Source of the DNA: Amaurobius ferox
Taxonomy: Eukaryota; Arthropoda; Arachnida; Araneae; Amaurobiidae
Length of the DNA: 64,000 nucleotides
Assembly (NCBI GenBank): GCA_951213105.1
Contig: OX578148.1
Coordinates: 140,696,415-140,760,414 of the forward strand
Reading direction: 5' to 3'
The notes under the pieces: generated by a model
Told to the model about the DNA's origin: nothing
Databases searched by the model: none
What the model saw: only the letters and a program-made list of their open reading frames with translations
Program-made: the position numbers and the translations under genes
Shown here: in pieces, positions 48,000-60,572 of the stretch
Position numbering within the stretch: the stretch's first letter is position 1
Layout of the letters: each line of letters starts with the position of its first letter

Positions 48000-49425
48000 C
48001 ACATAAAAAATTTAGGGAATTTCTTTCAGTTACTTTACATAATGTATCCGCACATGAAATTTCATGACGATACATATATGCTCTCGTAAATTATCTCACC
48101 CACATTTCACATGCAAATACATATTCATATTACACAGTAGCAGAATAAAATACATATACGCACACACACAAGTACATATACATATACGCACACGCAGTTA
48201 CCTTACACCTTTCTGGTAGGTCGGACGGTCTGGATCTCAACAACAACAACAACATATACGCACACACACAAGTACATATACATATACGCACACACGCCTT
48301 TCTGATAGGTCGGACAGTCTGGGTCTCACAACAACAACATATACGCACACACATAGACACACATACATATATGCACACAATACATACATCTTTGAATATT
48401 TGAACTTTGTTCATGAGGTCTTAAAACATACTTTTCCTATCCCTTATTTTTCTTTCTTTTGCCGATTCATACCAAATAAAACTTTGAAATAACTTTATGA
48501 GTTACTCAATAATGTTACCTTAACAGCAATGCGCTATGTCTAAACTACGAATTTAAAACAATTGTATATATAGTAACGTCAAAATGCGAGGAATGTCGTT
48601 AAAACACCAACGTTCCGCATACTTCTTGTTTCATAATAAGCTGTACAGTATGCGAAATGCCTTTAGTTACCAATTACCAGTAATACCATTATTTCAACCA
48701 TAGTTCAAACAATCATTTTCCTGCTTAAATTCAACTGTCACACCATTACTTACCAAAATAAATAATGCTATAAAAATTCATAACTTCTAATATTTTGTGT
48801 TTTAATCTTGGAATTTATACGAAACAAATAACAACTCTTTCAATTATTTTACATAATGTATCCATCTATGAAATACCATGCCGATACCTACATGCGTTCA
48901 TAAGTTATCTTACCCAAATTATCTTACCCCCCATGCGAATACATATACAAATATGCAGTTACACAAACAAACACATATGCATACACGCATACACACAAGA
49001 ACAAATAAACATATATGCACACACACACAAGAGCACAAACATATAGGCACACACACTAACAATCACATATACATATAAGCACTGCACACACACACACACA
49101 TACACACAACACATACATCTTGCAGAGAGTGTTTGCATTATGTTAATGAGGTCTTAAAACATACTTTTCCTACCACTTATTTTCCTTTCTGTTTTCGATT
49201 CAGACCAAATAAAAACATATTAAAATAACTTATTGAGTTATTTTATGATTTTGATGGCAATGCGATATGCCTAAACTACGATTTGAAAACTAGAAATTTT
49301 CCCATAGAGACGTCAAAATGCCAGGGAAGTCAGCGACGTACTGTATACCAACTTCTTTTATAATAAAATTTATACAGTATGCCAAATACAATGCAGTTAT
49401 CAACTTAGGATACTTTTATTTATAA
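48000..49425 (+). repeat. Two direct repeats of ~0.7 kb with CA-rich cores
   Basis: Unit 1 (about 48020-48700) and unit 2 (about 48840-49420) share TTTACATAATGTATCC, a CA-rich core, GAGGTCTTAAAACATACTTT, CCAAATAAAA, CTAAACTACGA and TACAGTATGC. In unit 1 the core contains two short blocks with GGTAGGTCGGACGGTCTGG or a variant followed by CAACAACAAC, the 3' tail of SINE S2 joined to the CA repeat. Confidence 0.6.
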
Positions 49426-49650
49426 ATTTTATATGCAACTAACAGCGATTACCCGGCGTTACTCGGGATTTACCTTGCATAACTATGATAAAAATTACAC
49501 CGGAGCATATAGGACCGATTGTGATATATTACCGCTGAATGTATTGCATTTTAGAGATGTTTAAATAAAATTAAAGTTGGAATGTATTTCATAATCAATG
49601 CTTTATGCATGATTCATCTTTCTTGTGATTTCTTGGTACTTTTCGTTGTT

Positions 49651-49995
49651 GAGTAAGCCTCTGAGAAATAAACCATGGTAATAGTTTCCATTTAAATTCA
49701 TATATCAAACCTGCTATTTTCAAAAGTGTCTTATACGTTCAATAAACTCCCATAAAACTCAGTATTGAGTAAGCCTGTGAGAAATAAACCATGGTGATAG
49801 TTTCCATTTAAATTCATATTTCAAACCTGCTATCTTGAAAAGTGTCTAATATGTTCAATAAACTCCCACAAAACTCAGTGTTGAGTAAGACTGTGAGAAA
49901 TAAACCATGGTGAAAGTTTCCATTTAAATTCATATCTCAAACCTGCGATTTTCAAGAGTGACTATTACGTTCAATAAATTCCCACAAAACTCAGA
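49651..49995 (+). repeat. 116-bp tandem repeat, three units
   Basis: GAGTAAG starts units at 49651, 49767 and 49883. Each holds GAGAAATAAACCATGGT, TAGTTTCCATTTAAATTCAT, CAAACCTGC and GTTCAATAAA. Units differ at a few positions. The tandem lies inside a larger dispersed element that also contains GATTACCCGGCGTTACTCGG (49447) and ends near 50255. Confidence 0.8.
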
Positions 49996-50990
49996 GATTT
50001 AACTGACTTTCACGTTTTAAACCAACAATGTCCAACCTATTTCGTTATTAATCATGGAGTTACAGAGTAGAACTCCTAGGAAAAAGTGTCGTTTGTCACT
50101 AATATCTCGAGAACCTCTGGTCGTAGAAACTCGAAACATGGCCTATGTTTTTGTGAGGTGATTTCAAGACTAACAAGACAAATTTCATGAAATTCGGTTT
50201 AGCCATTCTCCAGGTATGGTGGATCATACATGCACACTTTTCTTCTTTATATATATAAATTTGTTCGATATCAATCAGTTACATTTTCCAGGACATATGT
50301 CAAAGTACACATGCACATTTATTGTACTAGATTTTTTTTAATATATTGTATCGCCGAATTAAAGGTGTATTATTTCAGACGGTTAACTATTGTCTAATGC
50401 TCTTTATAAGTAGTATATCAGTGTTGATTATAAATGCGAAAAAGTACTTAAAGGCTTTCTTATAAAAATGTTCTCATTATATTCAAAATTCCGTTATACC
50501 AAAAGTTTGTTATAAGAAAATCTCAACATGCTATTATCGTTCACATACACATAATATTTATAGACATCTAAATCAGAACGTACGATAATTAAAGTATATA
50601 CTTTTTTATCTATAAAATGAAGTAAAAGGATGTTTTTAACCCCGCTGGATACCGAAATTAAAAAAAAATTATTTCTGATATCCCGGGATGCAAAAATACC
50701 CCGGATTGCAATCTTAAAATTATATCTTAGGAAGCATAATTTCTTGTACGCATCCAAAGCGCGAGGTCTCGCAGTTTCGTTTCCCCCAAACCGCCAAAAT
50801 GTAGTAAAACGTAGTTTAAGATGTTTTAATGAATATTTTTTCATGAATACATTGGAATAATTTCTTCACGAAGCTCAGCAATATCTCCTACAGTTCTTTT
50901 TTATCCTCCAAAGCTTAGGGGTAGCAGAAATAATTAAAAACATGTATTTTTTCTTTCAAGGACGCTTTGCCATTCATTTTCTCCCATAGG
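49996..50990. other. Rest of the dispersed element, then unassigned DNA
   Basis: Up to about 50255 it belongs with the tandem element, with ATATCTCGAGAACCTCTGG and a TTATATATATAAATTT end. From there on it is AT-rich. A minus-strand ORF at 50494-50844 and its plus-strand shadow have no recognised domain. Confidence 0.35.
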
Positions 50991-50999
50991 GAGGATTCA

Positions 51000-51025
51000 C
51001 GTGACGTCACGTCCGTCTAGCGGCG
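51000..51025 (+). promoter_or_regulatory. CRE-like palindrome upstream of the THAP exon
   Basis: CACGTGACGTCACGTCCG holds a perfect TGACGTCA (CREB/ATF-type site) overlapping an E-box CACGTG, in a short GC-rich patch about 190 bp before the THAP start codon. The position suits a promoter, but no initiator or TATA box was identified. Confidence 0.35.
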
Positions 51026-51196
51026 AAAATCCTAAGTTCTCTTTGTACAAACAAACGTTGAACTGGCATTAGGTTTATATATAAAAGATACGTTTTGGTG
51101 TGTAATTTAAAAAAAAAAGTCGTTTTATTAAAACTAAATCCAGCCGCTATCATATATAATCATAATTTCTTTAAGATAAAGTAATTGAATTTGATA

Positions 51197-51413
51197 ATGG
51201 TGATTTGTGCCATAATTAACTGCAGCACACGATCCGCAGGTGATTGCAATGTATCACTTTTTTCATTCCCTCGAATAAATGACAATAAAGGGAATAAAAT
51301 CAAGAACTTGTATGTTAAAAGAGGCAAAGAATGGCTTTCAAGAATCAACAGAGAAGATTTGAATACTGAAAATTTGAAGTACAGGAAAGTGTGTAGTGAG
51401 CCTTTTATTCATG
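51197..51413 (+). CDS. First exon encoding a THAP-type zinc finger
   Basis: From ATG at 51197 the frame reads MVICAIINCSTRS, then SLFSFPRI, KEWLSRINRED and YRKVCSEPFIHG, and meets a strong donor GTGAGT at 51414. THAP domains are C2CH zinc fingers with this layout (first two Cys near the start, FP, W, and CSxHF), used for DNA binding by host regulators and by P-element-like transposases. The usual His of CSxHF is Pro here, so one zinc ligand is missing or the family has shifted it. No further exon was found before Harbinger C, whose end is about 600 bp downstream; the rest of the gene may lie beyond it or be lost. Confidence 0.6.
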
Positions 51414-52016
51414 GTGAGTACATTATATGGCACAGTATGCCTCTCAATTTAAGTTTAATAAGTCTTAAAAACACGTAAACTTTTCCAGTTTTATAATTTG
51501 ATTATGCAATCATTGATATATTAGCAATGAACTCCGTAATTTTTTGTTTCATGGGTCTAAAATTAAAAAAATCAACAAATTAAAATCACTAAATTCAGTA
51601 GTAGATACCTGAAGGCTAATTTCGTTTGTGACAGACATGACATCAGATGTGTAATATAGCATATTTGACATAGATGATAATATTTCTAAGGAAATAAATT
51701 TTATTCACATATGTATATCTATATCACAGCTATTTCTTAGGAAAGTTTCAAAATTTCAAGTTGTCTACTTATTTAATATAAAATTAAAAACCCATTGTAA
51801 AAGACATGACATAAAACCGAATTGGATCTCAGTGACCATAAAGTTACATCAAAACTCTCTGAATTAGCAAGAGATTGATTTGTGAAAACATTTTTTCCAT
51901 ATAATAAAATTTCCAACTATTACCATGTTGATTTTCAAAAACATTAAAATATAACTTTTCTGTGAGTAATCTTCATCAATCATAAGGATCTTCACCTCCA
52001 ATTTCGTTGATTTTAG
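51414..52016. other. Putative THAP intron, left flank of Harbinger C
   Basis: AT-rich, no second exon or repeat recognised. The last bases before the transposon are GATTTTAG. The first matching transposon base is the A of ACCACCAACACATCG at 52017. Confidence 0.4.
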
Positions 52017-52319
52017 ACCACCAACACATCGTAATAGTTTTCTCACCGGTCTAATTCCGATGTAATTCCGGTCCATCGTTTACGAAGATATGCAGTTTCC
52101 GTACCACAAACACTTCGTAAAGTGAATTCGTAAATATTTTCTGCACCAAGCTGTACTGTGATCGAGGCTTTAAGGCGGAGCTTATTTAGACCAATCAAAT
52201 GCGGACATTGTACTGCGAGAATCGTCTGCTTCAAGTTTACATTTTATTTCAACTTGTTGTTATACCTCGTGTTGCTTCTCTTCGTTTATAATTATTTAGT
52301 TTTATCATTGTGAATTAAC

Positions 52320-55300
52320 ATGGCTTCAAAAAGAACTAAAGTTAGCAAAGGCCAACTTGAAACTCTAATTTCATATATGGAAAATAATCTGGAATTAAAT
52401 AAAGGTTTACTCTCCAATTCTTTTACACATAGCCAGAGAAATCACATGTGGAAAGATTTATGTGACTTGCTTAATTCTCATGGTGGAGCTAATAAAACTG
52501 TGGATAAATGGCAAAAGGTAAGTTAACTTTAATTATTTTTTAATTTATAAAATATATATAGTACGATGATTCATATCACTTTATAAATTTGCTATATTTC
52601 ATCATTTCTGATATTCCACTAAATTTTGATTGTAATGCATTAGTTCTACTGAGGCTTGTGTAGTCGGTATTACTTTTGCTTGTAATATTGTTTATTGCAA
52701 ATAAAACTACTTTAAGTAAAAATTATTTTTTAATTTATACAATTATTAAGGAATGTATCGTTATTTCAATAGATATATTACTAATATGGTGTTCAAATCA
52801 CATGGTTTTAAACCAAATTTTCCCGTTCAGGGATGTTTATAAACTTTAGAGATATTCAGTGTATAATATAGCATATTTATTTTTTTCATTCATCTAATTT
52901 TTATGGGCTTTTATACAAAGTTAATATAAGTGATAGGAATTCTGCAAATAAATGGAACTTGGATACTGTTACTTAAGTTTCAAGTAATAGTGCCACTCTT
53001 TTTTGTGAATTTGTCCTCTTTATGCAGTAAAATTACCTTATTGTAAATCTAAATTTAGTAAATTTTATAGACAATTTTTGTTGTTACACCCATATCTTAA
53101 ATTTAATATTTCTATATTTATGAATGTCATACTTTCATTTAATATTTTATAGATGTTTTTCATTTAATATTTGTATATATGTTTGCTTATGTAAAACCAT
53201 GCAAAATTTAAGTTCAAAAGATTTAAACATGACGTTGTATTTTCAGTGTTGGAGTGACTACAAGTCAGAAACGAAAAAAAGGTACAATGCTTTTAAAAGA
53301 GAAGCCAACATGACTGGTGGAGGACCTTCAAAAGCAAAACCACTCAGCGATTTAGACGAGCGAACATTAGCCTTAATTGGAATGGATGCCATAGAAGGCA
53401 TAATTGGAATAAAAGAAAGCATGGTAAATATTTTGCAGTTTATAGATATATAAATGCTTTAATTTATCTAAATATTTATATAATATGTATTTTATTGTTT
53501 TTATTTGTAGAACAATATTATATACAGGGCTATAAAGTTGATACGTTCTTTTTTCCTACAGCCCGAATCATCAAAGGCAAATAAATAGCAAATTGATTAA
53601 TTATTTATTACAATTCGCATAAATAGCAAATAATATATAAAATTGCCATAATAATAAATTTATTAATTAATAATTTTTGTGGAATCTGGTAGGACTGGAA
53701 AAACTTCTCCCCAATGTTGGAGCCAGTTTTTATGATTTTACATTTTGTCAACATTTGTTCAAAAAACAAAATTCAGAAGAAATGTTGAATTCTGCAGCAT
53801 AATTTACCATTGCACTACCGCTAAGCTGATTTGACGAGGTAGACTCGTCAGGCACTTTTAAAGCCGAGACTCCTGTGTGTTTAACGGAAATAACACGCCA
53901 TATGATTTTATGAGATATTAACTGTGTTTACAATCTTTTACATTTGATGGCAGTAACAGTCCTACAAACTACATTTTATCAGATGTAGTATTTCGTAAAT
54001 GTGCGTAAAATAAATGCAGTTTTGTTGGGATTTTACATTCTAAGCAATGGCGGCCTCAAATGCTTTGAATCTTATTTCAGCAAAGCGTAAGTTATCTCAC
54101 CCTGCCAAAAAGAACCAACTAGTCCTTAAAATTTATCACACGAAGAGGAACTATTAAAAATTGGAGTTGTATGTTTTTTATTTACTTATCTGTTATTATA
54201 CATGTTTACTTAATACTTATTTCAGCAAAATACCACCTCATTCAACGTGCAATCAATGGGGAAAAGGGTATGGGTGAAAAAAACTCGCCACTGCAGTGCA
54301 CGTGAAGGGAAATAAACGACACTCTTAAAAAATTAATAAATTATGAATGTGAAAAAATGTCGCACATTTCTCGATGTTTTGAAAATTTGATAATATATGT
54401 AGAAGTGTCATTTTTAAAAGAAGGGCAGCATTTTTTGATGTCAGGGCTCAAAATTATAGTACTGGGGCATGCAGGATGGGTTTTCTAATTTGTGAGGGTA
54501 GCGGAGCGAGTTTTCTAATTTCTAAGGGCAGCGGGGCGGGCCGCCCTGCGAAAAACACCTAGGATGAACCCTGTTAATAATACTGTGACTTAGGTTTTTC
54601 AGTCTTTAATATCTAATGATAATGAAATTTAAAAGAATTTTAACAGTTCAATTTCATATTTTAATGTAGAACGTGCTTTATTATCTTTTTCGAATTACAT
54701 TGGCTTAAAATATATTTGGACATTTTATTTTAGACAGTTGATAATTATTTTTATAAATAATAGAAATGTAATGTCAGTTTCTAGTCTGTTAAAAGGCAGT
54801 CGCAGCATTTTATACACTATATAATAAAATGAAATAATTTTTTTTATCAAATGGCCAGGCACTTGACTTCCATCATTCGCCTATACATCGGTCAGGACGT
54901 TGCCCCAGGCGCACCAGAGGGGGGGGGGGGGTGGAACACACTGCGCTCAACAACACAACATCCATGCCTTACATGGGACTCGAACCCACAACGTGGCGGT
55001 CGAACAATCGCTTGGAAAAGCTCGCCTTGACTGCTCGACCACCGCATCGCCATAAAATGAAATATATAATGTCTATAAATATATCTTGTGTGTATATAAA
55101 TAATATATTATATAAATATATTTTTAACAATCAAATTGTTACATGCCCTATTTCAGAAAAATTAAAAGCTGAAGTCTAAATTTGTGTAAGATAATCTGGA
55201 ATATTTGTTAATATCGATGTTAGTTTGCATTCTGAAATTAAATTATTAAATTAAACAGAACCTTTCTTCTTAATGTATTTACATATATACTTTGCCAGAT

Positions 55301-56144
55301 TAGAAATTATTGCTCATGTGCACTTTAATAAATTTAAGGTATTTTTATGAATTTAACAATGTAAAATGATTCTTTAATTTATATTTTTAGGTGACAGTTT
55401 ATGATATTCACCCATGTCTTATAATAATTTTGTTGATGAATATTTTGTATAATATACATCACACACATTATTTTTTTAATGAAACTTTGTATATGTTGCC
55501 TCATTTTAAAGACATAATTTTTTTTTATTTTTCAGCTTCAGCCAACAATTGTCTGTGACGTGACAAGCATTCCAGACTCAATTCAAACATTCCAAACAAC
55601 ACAAGAAGTAGAGCACATTTCACAAGACACTGAATACATAGATTCACAAATATACATAGACTCACAAATATACACAGACTCACAGACATGCATTTCACAT
55701 ATACAACCAGTCACTCCAGATGTACAACCAAGCACTTCACACACACAAACAGGCACTCCCTACATACAAATAGGCACTCCAGATGTACAACCAAGCACTC
55801 CCCACACACAAATAGGCGCTCCAGATGTACAACCAAGCACTTCACACACACAAATAGGCACTCCACACAATACAAAAAACACACTGAAAAATGGAAAACG
55901 AAGGCGAAACAGGCCGTTAGTGCTTCCTGCCGAAAAAACACAAAGCCTTGTTGATTCCCAACAAGTGACAGCTCAAGCACTAGCTGATATTGCCTTGCAA
56001 TTAGATTTATCTAACAGAATAGCAGAAGGCCAACTGAAGGCCAAACGACTTAAATTGGACTTGATTGAAAGAGATGTTGTAGCTAAAGAGAGAAGCGTGG
56101 CAGCTATGGAAAAAATAGCTAATTATTTAGCAAATTTAAAATAA
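52320..56144 (+). CDS. Myb/SANT-like Harbinger accessory protein, three exons, intact (copy C)
   Basis: Exons 52320-52517, 53247-53423 and 55536-56144 join in phase 0 with GT...AG introns, giving 327 residues. Residues 1-125 form a zeste-type Myb/SANT-like region: VSKGQLETLISYM, RNHMWKDLCDLLN, VDKWQKCWSDYKSETKKRYN (across the exon 1-2 joint), then PLSDLDERTLALIGMDA. Residues from about 160 are Pro/Thr/Ser/Gln repeats of the PDVQPSTSHTQTGTP type; the end is a charged, helical stretch (LKLDLIERDVVAKERS). In studied Harbinger elements the partner protein binds DNA ends and carries the transposase into the nucleus. It is convergent with the transposase gene. This is the only copy of three without a stop or missing exon. 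Confidence 0.85.
54430..54575. repeat. hAT-like single end (copy C)
   Basis: Same sequence as 18650-18790, inverted, ending ACCTAGGATGAACCCTG. No partner end was found. Confidence 0.35.
54837..55051 (-). repeat. tRNA-derived SINE (copy C)
   Basis: Same insertion as in A and B, with ATAAAATGAAATA duplicated at 54824 and 55052. The G-run at 54919-54931 matches the expanded C-run of copy B. Confidence 0.7.
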
Positions 56145-57912
56145 AATATGTATTATAAAATAAATTGTCACATATTGTCTTTTCATGAATGCAGTATTAT
56201 TTTTTATAGAGTTAGAGCATGAGCAAAGTTAAGCTCTAAGTAATATATATTTTCTTGCATATATTATTGTGTGTGTTTGTGAAATTGAGACAGGATGCAT
56301 TGGCTTTAATCGGAAATTTTTTAAAATAATGTTTCAATATTAATCAAATAATGTTACTTGTGTGTTCTATTAGTAATTCACTATTTTATGGTTTTAAAAA
56401 CTTCATGATGTGCAAATTTTCTTTGGAGTTGATATGCGATTGTTCTGATTAATTACTAAAAATTTATCCATTTTGAACATGGAATAGGTTTAGTGGTTTT
56501 GTATTGGTACTGATTATGTTTCAATTTATATATACTAATTGTTAAGTGTCTGTCTGTTATGGTTTTTTAGGCACTTTCTGAATAGACTTGCAATTTAGTA
56601 CACGGGTCAATTGTTCGATAAAAACCCCTGAAAAAATAACATTTTCTAAAAATGTTTTGTAGAGGATCTCGACATCAAAAAGTGAAATGATAAAAAAGCA
56701 TGCTTTGCAATGAAATAGATTATTTAGTTGAAGTAATAAACTTCAACGTTTTTCCCGATAGGTTCCACTTGGCATCGGCGGATGACGCCACAACTGGTCA
56801 CTTCGGTGAGCGGAGGTGGTTCCAACTGCGGATTCTGAGCTGTCCAATAGAATTTCAGGAGGCTAGCACTTGCCCACACATTTGACACCAGCGCAGTACT
56901 TGCAAATTATATCATTGCTGACCGCGGACATCATCACATCTGTTATGTACTTACAAATCTCTGTCTTTATCTCTTAACTTAATTCTTTTAATTGTTTAAA
57001 TTCTTGACATCATAAACTTAAATCTAAAACTAAACTTAAATGTAAATGTAAATACTTGTATTAAATCTTTAATCTTAATTTTTATATATTCTTAACTTGT
57101 AGACTTGAGTTTTTTATAGTTGTAGAAATAGATTTCTGCGCCTATTAATTTTTTAATGTGGCTCGCTCTCGAGAATTTCTTGCCCTTCCCGCCCTTTCTT
57201 TTACAGCCGAGCAAGCATGTACCATTGCCAAGACAACATCATCACCAGACCAATCTCCAAATATTCAACTGACCAAATACTTCACGCCCACAGGAGTGGA
57301 GCGCACATGCTGACCATGCATATTGCTATTGCTAAAACTAACACCATACAGTCTGACATCCATATTTTCGATGTGGGGATGAGTCTCCTAGAGGCAGGCA
57401 CCCCGTAACCTAATGTCTTGGTCTTGGAGATAGAAACCTCAAATTAAATTTGGTGTATGGGTAAATCGTTCGAAAGAAAAAATGTGTGCAATTTCAGATT
57501 TCCAATATTTGCTAGTTTAGGGAGGTGCAGCTTACTAAAATATTCGATTTGCCGAACAAATGAGAACCACCTCCTTCTAAATTTGATACAGGATTGAAAT
57601 TTGGTATATGGGCTAATCATTTCATGAAATCACACAAGACTAAGCGTTTCACAAAAGCTCTAAGAAAAAACGCTCGAAAAGTGAAATTATAATTACTTTA
57701 ATTATAAATTACTTTAATTATACTTATTATTACTTTAATTGTTGAAAAGCTGTTGCCATTAAGAAGTAATATTTATATGATTTAGCTTCCATTGTTAAAA
57801 TACTGTTGCTATTTAAAAAATATTTAAATTTTTTATTTAAACAACTAAAATAGTATTAATTATTCAGCGCTTCTTTTAAATATTATTTCTTTTGAAATGG
57901 CAACAGCATTTA

Positions 57913-57996
57913 CAACAAGGAATCTTATCCGGCTATCCAAATAGCTGTTTAAGTCCCCAGGACGAGTCGGAAGACATGGGTCTTCAACAAGGAATC
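57913..57996 (+). repeat. 60-bp SINE-tail insertion with target duplication (copy C)
   Basis: CAACAAGGAATC at 57913 and 57985 bracket a stretch with GGACGAGTCGG and ATGGGTCTT. Same event as 15246-15329. Confidence 0.6.
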
Positions 57997-58759
57997 CTAA
58001 TTTTTCATAATAACGATTAATGAGTGGCAAGGGGAGACTATGAGCCACAATACTAGGGAAGTTTATATAAATAAGTCCCTAAAAAAGGAAATACCAAATA
58101 CATTATAATTTTTTAATGCTAACACTTAACAGAAATATCAACTAATGTTTATTAGACAGAAGAAATTTTACTTTACGAACTACAAGAAAATTAATTTTAA
58201 GGCAAAACATCCTCTGCCATAATAGATAATGTAATTTCCATCTGTGGTTGATACTTAAGAATTTTTTCAAATTGATATCAAAATAAATTTATATAAAAAA
58301 GGAAGCTTAATAATTTGCTTAAGTTAGGTAATTTGTTGATAAAACTTCAGATTTTTAAACAGAAAATTCTGTAGATTATTAGAAAATAATTTGGAGTATT
58401 TTGGCACGAGATGGCAGTACAAGTTGCAAAACTTAGATATCCGCTTTGATTCAAACCGAAGACATTACATTTGCATAGCGTCTCTTCTACCGTCAAGCCA
58501 GAAGTATTATACCATTTCCTGTGAACTAAGAAATTACATGCTCTCAAACTTATAGTGCTATTTCAGGGTGTTATTTTAAAAGCAGAATATATTTTTAAAT
58601 TGTTTTAATATTGTTTCAGAAAAGCAAAGGAAATGTAGAGAAAATATAGGGGATTTTATTTTCTAAATTGTATCGGACGTTTATTTAACGATTCTAGAGA
58701 GAGATAGTTACATAATGTTCATTAACATAGCCGAATCATAATAGAACACTTATAGCACT

Positions 58760-59219
58760 GACGAATGTTATAAGAAAAAAAAAAAACGTAAAAGCCTCGA
58801 CTCGAGAGGAAGAAAGAAGGGTGAGTCAAGGTCACTGTGAATTGGGTGCCAACTGGTCACTATTACTGTGAGCCCCCACCCTCATCAGCTCATCCAATCA
58901 ATATCAAGGCACCCACTGTTTTCCGTTCTTACAAATGGGACATTTGAACGGGGGCATGGGATACAGTTATATGATGACAGTGCATGTTCAATTTTTTTTG
59001 CCTTCTAAACAAGAAATGTTGGTTGCGTTTGATACAATATATCATGGTTTTCAATTTGACAAAAATATTCCTGATGATGTATTTCATGGACTTAATAAAT
59101 GTGAACACTTTTCTGATGAATTATCATCGAAACCTGTTGTGCAACCAGATATTAAAACCTTTATATTGAATTATTTTTTTTCGTCGAACCATCGACTTCG
59201 ATATATGGAGGTTCTACTG
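58760..59219. mobile_element. pogo/Tigger-type element, half deleted (copy C)
   Basis: The kept end reads GATATATGGAGGTTCTACTG (inverse of CAGTAGAACC). The other end is missing at the same join as in B. The 99-codon ORF at 58935-59234 is the same unrecognised one as in A and B. Confidence 0.55.
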
Positions 59220-59936
59220 TATATCGTTTGGTGATGTGATAAATAATTAACAGTTTTGAACGGCCTGAACTTGGGCTTCAGATTGCAAAATGCTTTTGAG
59301 CTTTGACAGAGTTCGGTATCCATTATTGTTAATACTTGTGTTATTGTTAGTACTGTTAGTAAATTTCGGTAAGATCATATATTTCTGTTAGGATGGTACT
59401 TGTGGATTTACTCTCAAGTAATGAATGGTTGTGTTTCTTAACATATTCTTGCTATCCATCTTAAAATTAAAAATTTGGATTGCACATTGAAATATTTTTG
59501 CTAGAAGAACAAAAATTAAAGAAAATATTCGATTTTAAATTATTTTTTAGCATTTAGAAAGTCAGATTCATTGTTGTCAGCCAAAGCGTCTTTCAAAGTG
59601 ATAACGCTGGAGTATATTAATAAGGAAGATAAATCATGCATAAAGCATTGATTATGAAACACTTTCCAACTGAAATGCAATCAGCTGAATGTATCGCATC
59701 TCTAAAATACGAAAAAAATTTTAATTATCACAAAACTATAACAATTTATTTTACTTGAAAACTTCAAACTTCATTGAAAAAAATGAACTTTCAAATGACA
59801 TCGAAATATAAATCAAATCGTCTGGCTCTGCATGTATTGAAAAAGGTAATGCTTTAAAATCATCTGCTTTTCTATGTAAAATTAATGGCTATTTCAGTCA
59901 TATCACCTATATTCCAAAGTCCAGATCTAAATAATT

Positions 59937-60258
59937 CTTCCATACCATCCTTCCCTACCACCAACCTCTCGGAAGGACTTACGGACCCACATGTTTAACG
60001 TGATTGTACTCCACATGAACACGGTGGCAGTTGTGGCAACGTGCAAATCCAGCGCGGAAACCACCGGGCTGCCACGCCCAAAATGTGCCATCAGCACGCG
60101 GTGTTCCCAGGTGGTCACCCACCCAAGTACTAACCGCTCCCGATGCTGCTTGACTTTGGGCGCGGTTAGTACTTGGGTGGGTGACCACCTGAGAACACCT
60201 CGTGCTGTTGGCACATTTGGGGCACGGCAGCCCAGTGGTTTGCACGCTGGTATATATT
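59937..60258. repeat. 5S rRNA/tRNA composite SINE palindrome (copy C)
   Basis: Same palindrome as 26606-27045 in reverse orientation. The S2 tail and the 500 bp beyond are deleted here; sequence goes from GGAAGGATGG-type body (inverse at 59942) directly to the AAGAATTATTTAG-equivalent found at about 27940 in B. Confidence 0.7.
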
Positions 60259-60426
60259 GTGGTGAAAATTTATATAGTATTTAGATTAAATAAATTGGGT
60301 TTGGGAGCTAGTGCAACAAAATCATGCATCCAACAAATAACTCACTTGCCGGATGCATGATTTTGTACACACTATCTCTCGAACAAAAATTATTTAATTT
60401 AATCTAAATACTATAAATTTCACCAC
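60259..60426. repeat. 168-bp snapback element (copy C)
   Basis: Same foldback as in A and B, arms starting GTGGTGAAAATTTATA and ending TATAAATTTCACCAC. Confidence 0.7.
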
Positions 60427-60572
60427 ATCTGTAAGTAATTATAACAGTACAGTTTATATACTTAAATACTAATACTTCAAAATTTGGTAATACCGTTTTT
60501 ATAAATAATTTTCATGAAAGATTATAAATAAACGTCAAAAAAGAACTTGGCACACAATGTTAAAGGTTTTTA

